Shown here in pieces: positions 55,371 to 64,000 of a DNA stretch of 64,000 bases. How positions within the stretch are numbered: the first letter of the stretch is position 1; every line of letters starts with the position of its first letter. The DNA comes from Paraburkholderia sp. UYCP14C (GTDB taxonomy: Bacteria > Pseudomonadota > Gammaproteobacteria > Burkholderiales > Burkholderiaceae). The position numbers and the translations under genes are program-made. Location of the stretch: contig NZ_SELS01000019.1 of NCBI RefSeq assembly GCF_004197395.1, positions 1 to 64,000 on the forward strand. The letters are read 5' to 3'. Under the pieces are notes generated by a model that made no database searches, was not told the DNA's origin, and saw nothing but the letters and a program-made list of their open reading frames with translations.

Positions 55371-57071
55371 ATGCATCATTCCATTCACGTCGAAGCGCGC
55401 ATGCGCGATGCCGCGTTGGCAGCCGCGCCCTACGGCATGTTCATCTGCACGGCGGACGGCATCTTCGAGACCGTCAACGCCGCTTTCGAAAAGCTGACCG
55501 GTTATAGCGCGCAAGAACTGGTCGGCATCCGTTCGTTCGAGTCGCTGCACGATCCCGCCGAACTGGTCAAACGTCGCGCGGAGTTGCCCTCGCTCGCGGC
55601 GCTGAACGCGCGCTACGAAGGCGAATGGACCTATCTGCGGCGCAACGGCTCGCCGCTGCGCGTCGCGTTTGCGCTCGCGCCGCTGAACGCCGAAGGCGCG
55701 CAGGCGACGTTTCCGGCGCTGCGCTATGTCGGCATCGCGGTCGACATGACCCGCTATGCGCAATCCGAAGCGCGCCTGTGGTACGTCGCGCATCACGACG
55801 GCGTCACGCGTCTGCCGAATCAAACCCTGTTCATCGAACGTCTCGAACTGACGATCGCGCGCTGTCAGCGCAGCGGCGGCGGCTTTGCCGTGATGATCGT
55901 CGAGCTCGATCACCTGCGCAAACTGCGCGACGCGCTCGGGCTTCATGCGGCGGAGCTCGTGCTGCAGATCGTCGGCGAACGGCTGCGCGGCATGTTTCCG
56001 CACGATGGCACGATCGCGTCGATCGGCGGCACGCAGTTCGCGCTGCTCGTCAATGAAACCGGCGCGGGCGCCGATGCATTCGCCGCCGAAGCGCTCGGCC
56101 GCCTTGCCGAAGCGATCGATTACGCCGGCACGTCGCTGAACCTTGCCGCGAGCATCGGTCTCGCCGCGTATCCCGCCGACGGCGCCGATGCGCCGACGCT
56201 GATGCGCCGCGCGGGCGTCGCGTTGTCGGCGGTGAGCGGCAACGCGGTGCGGCGCTTTTCGACCGCGCTCGAAGGACAGGCCGCGCGCCGCTTCGAACTC
56301 GAGACGATGCTGCGCGAAGCGCTCGAGCGCCAGCAACTCCACCTCGTGTATCAGCCGCAGATTACGCTCGCGACCGGACGCATCGCGCAGGTCGAGGCGC
56401 TGCTGCGCTGGAATCATCCGCAGCGCGGCATGATCAGTCCGGTCGAATTCGTGCCGATCGCGGAAGAGGCGGGGCTGATCGAACGGATCGGCGAATGGGT
56501 GATCCGCACCGCGTGCCGCGACGCGGGCAAGCTGCTGCGACAGATCGGCACGTTGCCGCGGTTCGCGGTCAACGTGTCGCCGCAACAGTTCGCCCATCAG
56601 GACCTGTTCCACACGATCCGCGACGCGCTGGCGGATGCCGCGCTCGACCCCGCGTATCTCGAGGTCGAAATCACCGAGGGCGTGCTGCTCGGCGACATCG
56701 AACAGGCGTTGCAAACGCTGCATGCATTGCGCGCGCTCGGCGTCGAAGTCGCGGTCGACGACTTCGGCACCGGCTATTCGAGCCTCGCGTATCTGACGCG
56801 CTTTCCGCTCAATCGCCTGAAAATCGACCGCTCGTTTGTGACCGGCATGAGCCGCGATCCGCAAAGCGCGGCGCTCGTCGGCGCGATCATCGCGATGGCG
56901 CATGCGTTGCAACTGCGCGTGACCGCCGAGGGTGTCGAAACGGCCGAACAGGCGGCACAGCTCGAAGCGCTGGGCTGCGATGAGGCGCAGGGCTTCTGGT
57001 TTTCGCGTCCGCTGACGATTGCGACGCTGCGCAATGTGTTGAAGCCTTTAGCGGGAGATGTGGTCGGCTAG
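55371..57071 (+). CDS. PAS-GGDEF-EAL protein; degenerate GGDEF, intact EAL
   Basis: A 566-residue signalling protein, probably a c-di-GMP phosphodiesterase. It has a PAS domain (about 12-130, FICTADGIFETVNAAFEKLT), a GGDEF domain (about 140-300) and an EAL domain (about 310-560). The GGDEF signature is GGTQF (219-223), and the upstream metal-binding motif is ELDHLRKLRD in place of DLDxFKxIND, so cyclase activity is unlikely. The EAL keeps QVEALLRW, AVNVSP, LEVEITEG, DDFGTGYSSL, LKIDRSF and AEGVET. ATG 55371 begins MHHSIHVEARM. It has no membrane segment, so the signal is read in the cytoplasm. Confidence 0.93.
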   Translation: MHHSIHVEARMRDAALAAAPYGMFICTADGIFETVNAAFEKLTGYSAQELVGIRSFESLHDPAELVKRRAELPSLAALNARYEGEWTYLRRNGSPLRVAFALAPLNAEGAQATFPALRYVGIAVDMTRYAQSEARLWYVAHHDGVTRLPNQTLFIERLELTIARCQRSGGGFAVMIVELDHLRKLRDALGLHAAELVLQIVGERLRGMFPHDGTIASIGGTQFALLVNETGAGADAFAAEALGRLAEAIDYAGTSLNLAASIGLAAYPADGADAPTLMRRAGVALSAVSGNAVRRFSTALEGQAARRFELETMLREALERQQLHLVYQPQITLATGRIAQVEALLRWNHPQRGMISPVEFVPIAEEAGLIERIGEWVIRTACRDAGKLLRQIGTLPRFAVNVSPQQFAHQDLFHTIRDALADAALDPAYLEVEITEGVLLGDIEQALQTLHALRALGVEVAVDDFGTGYSSLAYLTRFPLNRLKIDRSFVTGMSRDPQSAALVGAIIAMAHALQLRVTAEGVETAEQAAQLEALGCDEAQGFWFSRPLTIATLRNVLKPLAGDVVG

Positions 57072-57122
57072 TTGTCCGGAGTAATTTCTTGGGGCGCCGC
57101 GCTTCAGTGCGGTTCGTCCCTT

Positions 57123-57338
57123 TCAATCTCTCAGACGCTCGAGCGCATCGCCGCGATGCACGGCGCGTTTGCCGCTTTTCTCGCTTTCCACTTCGTAGTG
57201 CGGGTCCGATTTCGATGCGGCGACGGCCCTGCCATCTACCGTCTCGCGCGTAGAAATGACACGCACGATCCGGCCATGTGTGGCGCCTTGCGGGGTGTTC
57301 CAACTGACGCGATCGTGAAGTTTCAGATGAGCGGACAT
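57123..57338 (-). CDS. HVA1/DUF2945 small protein
   Basis: A 71-residue protein of the HVA1 (DUF2945, hypervirulence-associated) family, recognised by KLHDRVSWNTPQGATHGRIV and AVAASKSDPHYEVESEKSGK, then RAVHRGDALERL. It is small and basic with a predicted SH3-like fold, and of unknown function. Its start may be ATG 57338 (MSAHLKLHDRV), or ATG 57350 four codons earlier. It lies between the phosphodiesterase and MscS genes on the other strand. Confidence 0.85.
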   Translation of the reverse strand: MSAHLKLHDRVSWNTPQGATHGRIVRVISTRETVDGRAVAASKSDPHYEVESEKSGKRAVHRGDALERLRD

Positions 57339-57479
57339 GGATGGTTCCATCGGGAGCGCGGGCGACGGCGACGATATCGACATCCGATGAGCAAGTCGCG
57401 TACCGCGCCGGGTAACCGATGGACGGGAACGCGTCGTGCTTTATCTGCGTTGGGATTAACCACACGAATCAAGCCGCCG

Positions 57480-58289
57480 ATGAACGACTCCCTCTACCGT
57501 CTCTTTCATCTACAGCCGTCGCTGCTCGTCACGCTGACGCACGACGTCGTTCATATCGCCATTGCCGTGCTGATCGTCGTGATCGGCTGGTGGTTGTCGA
57601 ACCGCGTCGGCGCGATGTTCGCGAAGGCGCTCGCGCGCACCCACGCGGACCCGACCCTCGCGCCGATGCTCGCCGCGATGGGCACGTGGGCCGTGCGCGT
57701 ACTCGTCTTCATCGCGGCGCTCGGTGAGGTGGGCATCGCGACCGCGAGCGTGTTGGCCGTGCTCGGCGCGGCTGGCCTCGCGATCGGCCTCGCGCTGCAA
57801 GGCACGTTGCAGAACATCGCGGCCGGCATGATGCTGCTGTTGCTGCGGCCGTTTCGCGTCGGCGACGTGATCGAAGGCAGCGGCGCCGCGGCTGGCATCG
57901 TGCGCGAGGTGGGGCTCTTCACGACGCGGATCGAACGCGGCGACGGCAACCTCGTGTTCGTGCCGAACAGTCAGATCTGGAGCAATCCGGTGATTAACTA
58001 CAGTTGTGGCGGCACGCAGCGCATCGAGGTCGAACTGGAACTCGCGCAGCGCAAGGACGTGGATGCGGCGATCGGGCAACTGCAGAAACTCGTGGCCGAC
58101 GAGCCTCGCGTGCTGAGCGGCTCGACGCTGGCACCGGTGGTGTCGGTGGCGGATTATCCGGCGGATGGCGGCGCGACGTTGCGGATCGCCGCGTGGGTCA
58201 GGTCGCCGGATGCATCGTTGGCTGGCGGCGACCTGCATCAGAGGGCGCAGGTGGTGTTGGAGCAGGCGGGGTGCGAGGTTGCGGCTTAG
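57480..58289 (+). CDS. MscS-family mechanosensitive channel
   Basis: A 269-residue inner-membrane protein with three helices: residues about 21-40, 60-82 and the pore-lining third helix ASVLAVLGAAGLAIGLALQG, whose Gly/Ala packing is typical of MscS. The soluble cage follows, including FRVGDVIEG and GNLVFVPNSQIWSNPVINYS. It opens under membrane stretch and protects from osmotic downshock. The ATG at 57480 starts MNDSLYRLFHLQPSL. It is convergent with the VOC gene, whose stop overlaps its own by four bases. Confidence 0.94.
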   Translation: MNDSLYRLFHLQPSLLVTLTHDVVHIAIAVLIVVIGWWLSNRVGAMFAKALARTHADPTLAPMLAAMGTWAVRVLVFIAALGEVGIATASVLAVLGAAGLAIGLALQGTLQNIAAGMMLLLLRPFRVGDVIEGSGAAAGIVREVGLFTTRIERGDGNLVFVPNSQIWSNPVINYSCGGTQRIEVELELAQRKDVDAAIGQLQKLVADEPRVLSGSTLAPVVSVADYPADGGATLRIAAWVRSPDASLAGGDLHQRAQVVLEQAGCEVAA

Positions 58290-58705
58290 GGGTTAGGGTT
58301 TGCGGTTTGGGGGTTCGGGGCATGACATACTGCCTCGACGCGATTGCCAGCCGGGTCGAGCAGAAATGCCGCGTAGTAGTCGGGGTGATAGTGAGGCCTC
58401 AGGCCAGGCTGTCCGTCGGATGTGCCACCAGTCGAGAGTCCCGCTTTGAAGAATGCATCGACATGATCTCGGGACGGCGCTTTGAAGCACCAGTGCCGTT
58501 TGTTCTCTTTGATTTCGCTTGGGTCGTGATACACGGCCAGATAGGTCGACGAGGTGTCGTCGCCCGTGCAACGCTCGCCATAGCCTATGGCGGTGGGGCG
58601 GTCGTAGACTTTGCTCGCGCCGAGGGCCGTCATGATGGCGTCGTAGAAACGGCGTGCTGCGTCGATGTCGGGTACGCCGATCGAGACGTGGTCGAGAAGC
58701 TGCAT
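58286..58705 (-). CDS. VOC family protein (glyoxalase fold)
   Basis: A 139-residue VOC protein: MQLLDHVSIGVPDIDAARRF, then AVYHDPSEIKENKRHWCFKA, HYHPDYYAAFLLDPAGNRVE, with the conserved closing Glu in NRVEAV. AAAGGGAAGACATCC precedes the ATG. Its sequence differs from the PhnB-like members at 2.5 and 51-52 kb and is closer to lactoylglutathione-lyase-like proteins. Function unknown. Confidence 0.9.
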   Translation of the reverse strand: MQLLDHVSIGVPDIDAARRFYDAIMTALGASKVYDRPTAIGYGERCTGDDTSSTYLAVYHDPSEIKENKRHWCFKAPSRDHVDAFFKAGLSTGGTSDGQPGLRPHYHPDYYAAFLLDPAGNRVEAVCHAPNPQTANPNP

Positions 58706-58808
58706 TGGATGTCTTCCCTTTGAATTTGTTTCGCGATAATTCGAGCGCTTGGCGCGAGAAAAGGCAGGTCTTCGCTACTGTGCAAGAGGGGGCCTATCTG
58801 TGTGGGTA

Positions 58809-59261
58809 TCAGTCGTTTGGATGATCTTGAAACAGTGGAGCGCCGAGATCCAGAGTAATCAGGTAACGCTCGTCGTTTGGGCGATCATCTGTCCGGAAGC
58901 ACCGTATATTGAGCGCAACCTGATATTTGTCGGCGGCTTGCCAGCGCGTCGTTGGGTCCGCGCACGAGTGGACTGCATTTCGAGTCGCCTGAGTGTCTTC
59001 GATGGGACGGCTGTGGCGAGCCTCGAACGGTGTCCATCCCGCCCTTCTGAATTGATCTTGCAGGTCGGTGAGAATAGCCATTGACTCGTCAAGCCGCAAT
59101 GTTTCGACTTGCGGCGATAGCGTCACAAGCGTCACATCTCCGAAGTGATCGGCATAGAGGCTCAGAAACTTCGCGGGCGGCGTCACGAAGCCGAATTGAG
59201 GATCCTTGAACCGGAAGATTTTCGACAGAGTATTTCTCAATCGGATCGCGCAGCAAATCAT
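58809..59261 (-). pseudogene. Fragment of a second gene or shifted end of the DUF2515-like gene
   Basis: An open frame of 150 residues: after a poor start it reads IFRFKDPQFGFVTPPAKFLS, then DHFGDVTLVTLSPQVETL and a C-terminal GWTPFEARHSRPIEDTQATR. It overlaps the end of the DUF2515-like frame by about 170 bases in another frame, and the natural-looking sequence begins near 59240. It may be the 3' part of a neighbouring gene whose start was lost, or the same gene after a one-base frameshift. The local G+C is low for this window. Confidence 0.5.
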
Positions 59262-60195
59262 CGAAACGCTGTGCTGCTCGCATCACGAACGCCATTCGCT
59301 GGTTAGCGTCTGCGAGGTTGGCGAGCGGTTGGTTGCTGAACCGTTCGTTCGTCGCGTTGGCCCCAGTTACCGTGCATGGGTTCGCAAATGCCAGTTGGAT
59401 CTCGCGTGCCGAACCGGTCGGAATGTGCAACGCCCACGCGAACTGGTTGGCGCGCATCAGTATTTCAAATGCCGGATCGTTGTACATAGCCGGTTGCAGG
59501 ATATTGATCTGTTCATGGCGAGCAAGCAGGCTTACTCCTTCGGAGATGCTGCCTGCATCAATTGCCCTGAACGCGAGTAATACCTCCGGTTTCTTCTCGG
59601 CGAACAGAATGCGATCGCCGATCGGCCAGAGAACCGAGCCGCGTAGCTGCGTCCGCTCATCGAGACACCTCTCGAACCGCTGCAGACCAAACTCCCTGTA
59701 GAACATATGAAGCGGCCAAACATCCAGGAAGAGGCAGGTGTTCCCCATCGCCAGCATCTGATGAACCTTGGCAGCGCTTTCGCCCATTGCCTAACCCGGT
59801 ATCGACATGCGCGGCGACGCGTACGGCGATAGCCGCTCGAGTGGTGAACTGCTTCTGTCCCATTGCTGGTAGTCATTACGTTGCTGGTTCGATTTGCGAA
59901 TCACGTCAGCCGCGTTGAGCAACCCGCAGCCTACCTGCTTTGAAGCAAACGCCGCTAGCCCGGCCCACTGAAAGCGACGATCATCGAGCCACAGGCCGGC
60001 ATAGGCGGCATTGATGCGCCGATTGCGCGCAATGGGATCATCTGCTCCGACAGTTGCTTCAGCCTGCCGCTGAAAGTGTTGCCAGCAATCGATACAGTTT
60101 TGACGATCGTCGTCGGCCCGCTTTTTCGCGGCGGCTTCCTCTACTTTCCAGTTTGGATAACAGGTTGGACAGCGTCGGTTCGCACATTTCTGCAT
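59089..60195 (-). pseudogene. DUF2515-like gene broken by an in-frame stop
   Basis: Two open pieces lie in one frame, separated only by a TAG at 59791-59793. The first (59791-60195) has ARNRRINAAYAGLWLDDRRF and QWAGLAAFASKQVGCGLLNA and ends at SPYASPRMSIPG. The second resumes two codons later with AAKVHQMLAMGNTCLFLDVW, LLARHEQINILQPAMY and SNQPLANLADANQRMAFVMR. From memory both match one DUF2515-type protein, some members of which accompany type VI secretion genes. No such genes are here. The upstream end near 60195 may also be truncated. Family name is by recall, not by search. Confidence 0.65.
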
Positions 60196-60517
60196 GACAT
60201 CTTATTCACGTTGTTGGTATCGATGTGCTGTGCATGTGTGCACGCGTAACCCCGTAGCGTGACGGATGCCCGATTCTAGATATGCGCTACCAGTCTGACG
60301 ATCGAATGTGTTTCGAAAACCGAAGCAAATGGAATGCCCTTTGGAACGAAAGGCTTTCTGCATCGGAAAGACTGCGGTTGCGTGCCCTCGTGCTGAAACG
60401 TTACAGACAGAAAAAAACCGACCCTCACGGGTCGGCTTTCCTTGTCTCGCAGACGGCTGTGCCGTCATAGCCCCGTCATCGTGCCGGGACCAGAAACTCG
60501 CCAATGCAGCCAGCTCC
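60196..60517. other. Spacer between the DUF2515 remnant and rng
   Basis: This 322-base region contains the rng terminator (60411-60435). The rest shows no credible gene; a 100-residue minus-strand frame crosses the terminator and is rejected. Its left part shares the lower G+C of the remnant. Confidence 0.5.
60411..60435 (-). terminator. Terminator of the nadD-rng operon
   Basis: Read on the minus strand, CCGACCC and GGGTCGG pair around a four-base loop and are followed by seven T residues, just beyond the rng stop. Confidence 0.9.
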
Positions 60518-61987
60518 TCACATCAGCACGATGTCATACTGCTCCTGACTCAAATTCGACTCCACCTGCAACGACACCGGCTTGCCGATGAAATCGATCA
60601 GCATCGCCAGATGCTGCGACTCTTCCTCGAGAAACAGATCGATCACCTGCTGCGAAGCGACCACGCGAAACTCGCGCGGATTGAACTGCCGCGACTCGCG
60701 CAGGATCTCGCGCAACACGTCATAGCAAACCGTGCGCGCGGTCTTCACTTGCCCCTTGCCCTGGCAGACCGGGCATGGCTCGCACAGCACATGCGCGAGC
60801 GACTCACGCGTACGCTTGCGCGTCATCTCCACGAGACCGAGTTGCGAGAAGCCATTGACGGTCACCCGCGTGCGATCGCGCGACAATGCCTTCTTCAGTT
60901 CACCGAGCACCTGGTCGCGATGCTCGACGTTTTCCATATCGATGAAATCGATGATGATCACGCCGCCAAGATTCCTTAGCCGCAGCTGCCGCGCGATCGT
61001 GTGCGCGGCTTCGAGGTTGGTCTTGAAGATCGTGTCGTCGAAGTTGCGTGCGCCGACGTAGCCGCCGGTGTTCACGTCGATCGTCGTCATCGCTTCGGTC
61101 TGGTCGATCACGAGATAGCCGCCCGACTTCAGGTCCACGCGACGCGACAGCGCACGCTGAATCTCGGCCTCGATGTTGTACAGGTCGAACAGCGGCCGCT
61201 CGCCGGTGTAGTGGTGCAGCTTCGACGACACCGCCGGCGTGAACTCGGCCGCGAAGTCGGCGAGCATCTGATGCGTCTCGCGCGAATCGACCTGGATGCG
61301 TGACGTTTCATCGTTGACGAAATCGCGCAGCACGCGCTGCGCGAGATTCAGATCCTGGTAGAGCAGGCTGGTGGGCGGCATGCGCTGCCCTTGCGACAGA
61401 ATCGTCGCCCACGTCTTGCGCAGATACGCGACGTCGGCCGCGAGCTCTTCGCTCGTCGCATCCTCGGCGATCGTGCGCACGATGTAGCCGCCTTTCTCGT
61501 CGGTAGGCAACACGGCGGTCAGACGCGCGCGCACGGCCTCGCGTTCGGCCTCGCTTTCGATCTTCTGCGAGATGCCGATGTGCGGCTCCTGCGGCAGATA
61601 CACGAGCGTGCGCCCGGCGATGCTCACTTGCGTGGACAGCCGCGCGCCCTTCGTGCCGATCGGGTCCTTGACGACCTGAACCATCAGCGTCTGACCTTCG
61701 AAGACGATCTTTTCGATCGGCTGATGCGGTGCTTGATGCGGCGCTTCGCCGGCGATGCGCGGATGCCAGATGTCGGCGACATGAAGGAACGCGGCGCGTT
61801 CGAGGCCGATGTCGATGAACGCCGATTGCATGCCCGGCAGCACGCGCACGACCTTGCCGAGATAGACATTGCCGACGCGCCCGCGGGACAGCGTTCGTTC
61901 GACATGAAGTTCCTGGACGGCGCCCTGTTGAACGAGCGCGACGCGCGTTTCCTGCGGCGTGACATTGATCAGGATTTCTTCATTCAT
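60518..61987 (-). CDS. rng: Ribonuclease G
   Basis: Endoribonuclease of the RNase E/G family that matures the 5' end of 16S rRNA and degrades some mRNAs. It has 489 residues. An S1-like N-terminal part has GRVGNVYLGKVVRVLPGMQS and AFIDIGLERAAFLH. The catalytic region has the metal-binding IIIDFIDMENVEHRDQV, and the zinc-link CEPCPVCQGKGQVK. The family start MNEEILINVTPQETRVAL is clear. It is the last gene of the operon and is followed by a terminator. Confidence 0.97.
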   Translation of the reverse strand: MNEEILINVTPQETRVALVQQGAVQELHVERTLSRGRVGNVYLGKVVRVLPGMQSAFIDIGLERAAFLHVADIWHPRIAGEAPHQAPHQPIEKIVFEGQTLMVQVVKDPIGTKGARLSTQVSIAGRTLVYLPQEPHIGISQKIESEAEREAVRARLTAVLPTDEKGGYIVRTIAEDATSEELAADVAYLRKTWATILSQGQRMPPTSLLYQDLNLAQRVLRDFVNDETSRIQVDSRETHQMLADFAAEFTPAVSSKLHHYTGERPLFDLYNIEAEIQRALSRRVDLKSGGYLVIDQTEAMTTIDVNTGGYVGARNFDDTIFKTNLEAAHTIARQLRLRNLGGVIIIDFIDMENVEHRDQVLGELKKALSRDRTRVTVNGFSQLGLVEMTRKRTRESLAHVLCEPCPVCQGKGQVKTARTVCYDVLREILRESRQFNPREFRVVASQQVIDLFLEEESQHLAMLIDFIGKPVSLQVESNLSQEQYDIVLM

Positions 61988-61996
61988 GGTGTTGTT

Positions 61997-62626
61997 CTAG
62001 AAGTCGATGCGCGCTGCACGCAGGAGGGCAGCGGTTTCAAAAAGCGGCAAACCCATGATACCCGAATAGGACCCGTCTATATGCTCGATAAACTCCGCCG
62101 CGCGTCCCTGCACGCCATAAGCGCCCGCCTTGCCGAGCGGCTCGCCGCTCGCCGCGTAGCGACGCAGCGCGTCTGCGTGCACTGCAGCAAAACGCACCTT
62201 CGAGACCGACAACGCCGCGGGCAGCAGCGCGCCATCGGCATCGATGACGGCGAGCGCGGTCAGCACTTCGTGCGTGCGGCCCGCGAGGCGTGTGAGCATG
62301 GCGACCGCATCGTCGGCATCGATTGGCTTGCCGAGAATCGCGTCGTCGATCGTGACGGTGGTGTCGGCGACGAGGATCGGCCGAGCGGCGTGGCCGCCGG
62401 CGACGAGCCGCTCGCGCGCCGCATGCGCCTTGGCGATGCACACGCGCTGCACGTAGTCGTGCGCGGTTTCGCCGGGCCGTTCGGCTTCGAGTGCTTCGGC
62501 GTCTTCATCGGGGCGCGGCAGCAGCAACTCGAAACGCACGCCGAGCTGTTGCAGCAGCTCCTGACGGCGCGGACTTTGCGAGGCGAGGTAGACGAACGGA
62601 TGCAGCGAAGCGGAGGGCGTGAGCAT
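61997..62626 (-). CDS. maf: Maf-family nucleotide pyrophosphatase
   Basis: A house-cleaning nucleotide pyrophosphatase (Maf, YhdE-like dTTPase/UTPase) once named for septum inhibition. It has 209 residues: [20 protein letters not shown] at the start, [20 protein letters not shown] with the catalytic acid, and [23 protein letters not shown] 62626 gives the family length. Its start lies close behind rlmH and its end nine bases before rng, consistent with one operon. Confidence 0.94.
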   Translation of the reverse strand: MLTPSASLHPFVYLASQSPRRQELLQQLGVRFELLLPRPDEDAEALEAERPGETAHDYVQRVCIAKAHAARERLVAGGHAARPILVADTTVTIDDAILGKPIDADDAVAMLTRLAGRTHEVLTALAVIDADGALLPAALSVSKVRFAAVHADALRRYAASGEPLGKAGAYGVQGRAAEFIEHIDGSYSGIMGLPLFETAALLRAARIDF

Positions 62627-62846
62627 GAACGGGTCTCGATCGAGCGGGAAACGGATGGCGTGGGGGCGTGCAGGAGTGGGCAGGGCGATGTCGACCCGGC
62701 GACGCGATCGCATCGATGCGATCAATGGATGCGGCGCATCATCGCATGAAGTCGCGGCGATACGTTCACGCGCATCGAGCAGAGCAGCCGCGATGCGCGC
62801 TCAGCAGGGAACGGATGCCAGGCGTCGCCGTGCCCGGCTCCAGCAC

Positions 62847-63317
62847 TCACGCGCGATGATACGGATGATTCTGCGTGATGGTCCACGCGCGGTAAAGCTG
62901 TTCGGCCAGCAGCACGCGCACCATCGCGTGCGGCAGCGTGAGGCTCGACACGCGCAGCATCATATCGGCCCGTGACTTCAGCTCGGGATCGAGCCCGTCC
63001 GCGCCGCCGATCAGAAAGGCGACGTCGCGGCCGTCCTGCTGCCAGCCCGGCAAAGCGCCAGCAAGCTGCATCGTGGTCCAGTCCTTGCCGCGTTCGTCGA
63101 GCGCGACGATGCGCGCGTTCTTCGGCAACGCGGCTTCGATCTTCTGCCGCTCGGCGGCCATCACGCTTTCGGCCGAACGGCCCGACGAGCGCTGCTCCGG
63201 CTTGATCTCGCGCAGCTCGATGCGCAGCTCGGGCGGCATGCGCTTCGCGTATTCGTCGAAGCCGGTCGCGATCCAGTCCGGCATCTTGTGGCCGACGGCG
63301 AGGATATGCAGTTTCAT
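62847..63317 (-). CDS. rlmH: 23S rRNA pseudouridine-1915 N3-methyltransferase
   Basis: SPOUT-class methyltransferase acting on helix 69 of 23S rRNA in assembled ribosomes. At 156 residues it matches E. coli RlmH. It has [20 protein letters not shown], a central [20 protein letters not shown] with the SAM knot, and a C-terminal [23 protein letters not shown]. The ATG at 63317 gives this exact start. It lies 35 bases after rsfS. Confidence 0.97.
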   Translation of the reverse strand: MKLHILAVGHKMPDWIATGFDEYAKRMPPELRIELREIKPEQRSSGRSAESVMAAERQKIEAALPKNARIVALDERGKDWTTMQLAGALPGWQQDGRDVAFLIGGADGLDPELKSRADMMLRVSSLTLPHAMVRVLLAEQLYRAWTITQNHPYHRA

Positions 63318-63352
63318 CGCGAGGAAAGAAGCGGTGTGGCTGACACGCCCGC

Positions 63353-63799
63353 TTACTTGCGGCGCGCCGAGGTCTTGCGCGCGGGCTTTGCGGCCGGCGC
63401 TTCCTCTTCTTCCTCGTCGTCGTCGCTGGCGTGCGCGCCGCCGAACGGATTCGGCGTCGACAGCTTGATGCGCACCGGCTTGTCGCCCCAGATTTCCTCG
63501 AGGTTGTAGTACTGGCGCAGCGCCGGCTGCAGGATGTGGACGATCGCGTCGCCGCAATCGACCAGCACCCATTCGCCGATGTCCTCGCCCTCGGTGCTGA
63601 TGATCTCGCCGCCGGCTTCCTTCACGCCTTCGCGCACGCTCGACGCGAGCGCCTTGGTTTGCCGGTTCGAGGTGCCGCTCGCGACGATCACGCGATCGAA
63701 CAGCGAGGTGAGATGGCTGGTGTTGAACACCTTGATGTCTTGCGCCTTGACGTCTTCGAGAGCGTCGACGATTACGCGCTGCAGTTTGCGAATATCCAT
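63353..63799 (-). CDS. rsfS: Ribosomal silencing factor RsfS
   Basis: Binds ribosomal protein uL14 and blocks subunit joining in stationary phase or starvation. It has 148 residues, starting [20 protein letters not shown], with [40 protein letters not shown] and YYNLEEIW. The end carries an acidic run (DDDEEEEEA) and a basic tail longer than in E. coli. Its ATG is four bases after the nadD stop codon, so translational coupling is likely. Confidence 0.97.
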   Translation of the reverse strand: MDIRKLQRVIVDALEDVKAQDIKVFNTSHLTSLFDRVIVASGTSNRQTKALASSVREGVKEAGGEIISTEGEDIGEWVLVDCGDAIVHILQPALRQYYNLEEIWGDKPVRIKLSTPNPFGGAHASDDDEEEEEAPAAKPARKTSARRK

Positions 63800-63803
63800 G
63801 GAG

Positions 63804-64000
63804 TTACCGGTGGTACAGATGATGTTGAAGAATATAGTCCCACACCGCGGCGGGGACGTGACTCGCGGACTGATCCTGTGTTGCGCTGCCCGCACCCGCG
63901 TGGGCGAGCCGCTGGTTGACCTGCTCGCGCAGATGCGCGCGAATGTCGGTGGCCGATACGTTGAACGCGAGGGTCGTGTCGATCAGCAGATGGCCGCAGG
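63804..64000 (-). CDS. nadD: Nicotinate-nucleotide adenylyltransferase, C-terminal part
   Basis: The window ends inside this gene. The 65 visible C-terminal residues read [20 protein letters not shown] and end [17 protein letters not shown], the usual NadD ending with the SATDIR block, which helps hold the adenine nucleotide. NadD makes NaAD in NAD synthesis. It heads the conserved nadD-rsfS-rlmH-maf-rng order. The start lies beyond 64000. Confidence 0.93.
   Translation of the reverse strand, partial: CGHLLIDTTLAFNVSATDIRAHLREQVNQRLAHAGAGSATQDQSASHVPAAVWDYILQHHLYHR

Noticed and set aside
60202-60504. 100-residue minus-strand frame
   Set aside because: It runs through the rng terminator and resembles no known protein.
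1-64000. CRISPR arrays, tRNA/rRNA genes, prophage and integrase signatures
   Set aside because: I found no regularly spaced repeats, cloverleaf genes or phage structural proteins; the group II intron is the only clear mobile element.

Overview
The window is G+C-rich chromosomal DNA from a betaproteobacterium of the Burkholderia/Paraburkholderia type. I infer this from the family set: an intracellular PHB depolymerase of the Ralstonia/Burkholderia kind, DUF1841, a very long FtsK, PurT, RdgC, and the gene order nadD-rsfS-rlmH-maf-rng. It is mostly core chromosome. I saw no tRNA, rRNA or CRISPR array.

Layout. 1-1252: 3' end of a group II intron with its maturase, inserted just upstream of a FUSC-family membrane protein gene. 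2.4-7.7 kb (minus strand): a VOC protein, transaldolase, a BenE transporter and a VWA/MoxR pair. 7.9-8.8 kb: two small monohaem cytochromes c closed by a strong terminator. 8.9-13.4 kb: DUF1841, nth with an unusual soluble rsxB, a TetR regulator, and phaZ. 13.5-18.1 kb: a GH15 glucoamylase-like enzyme, two small genes and a secreted lactonase-like beta-propeller. 18.2-24.5 kb: a 1400-residue FtsK, a META-domain lipoprotein and purT. 24.6-30.6 kb: two small envelope proteins, an acetolactate synthase/aldehyde dehydrogenase pair, and rhlE.

30.7-36.4 kb: tRNA-modification genes gluQ and trhO diverge from dnaE; the region between them carries dyad repeats and a possibly leaderless dnaE start. 36.4-45.3 kb: an LPS block with a WaaE-like glycosyltransferase, msbA, three more GT2 enzymes, a GT4 enzyme and an O-antigen ligase. 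These would build the core or outer oligosaccharide, flip lipid A-core, and join O-antigen to it. 45.3-58.7 kb: small metabolic and signalling genes, including rdgC, an orphan FecR-type regulator, a degenerate EAL protein, an MFS transporter, VOC proteins, an SH3/NlpC-P60 lipoprotein, a tandem Mop protein, a free methionine-R-sulfoxide reductase, a PAS-GGDEF-EAL phosphodiesterase and an MscS channel.

58.8-60.2 kb is a lower-G+C accessory scar with a broken DUF2515-like gene. 60.5-64 kb is the rng-maf-rlmH-rsfS-nadD operon, cut off by the window edge inside nadD.

Most signals of interest are regulatory or evolutionary, not one large new system: a degenerate EAL protein beside an orphan FecR with AT-rich repeat-bearing DNA between them, an rsxB-nth remnant of the rsx operon, the dyads ahead of dnaE, a DnaA-box pair, and the decaying DUF2515 locus.
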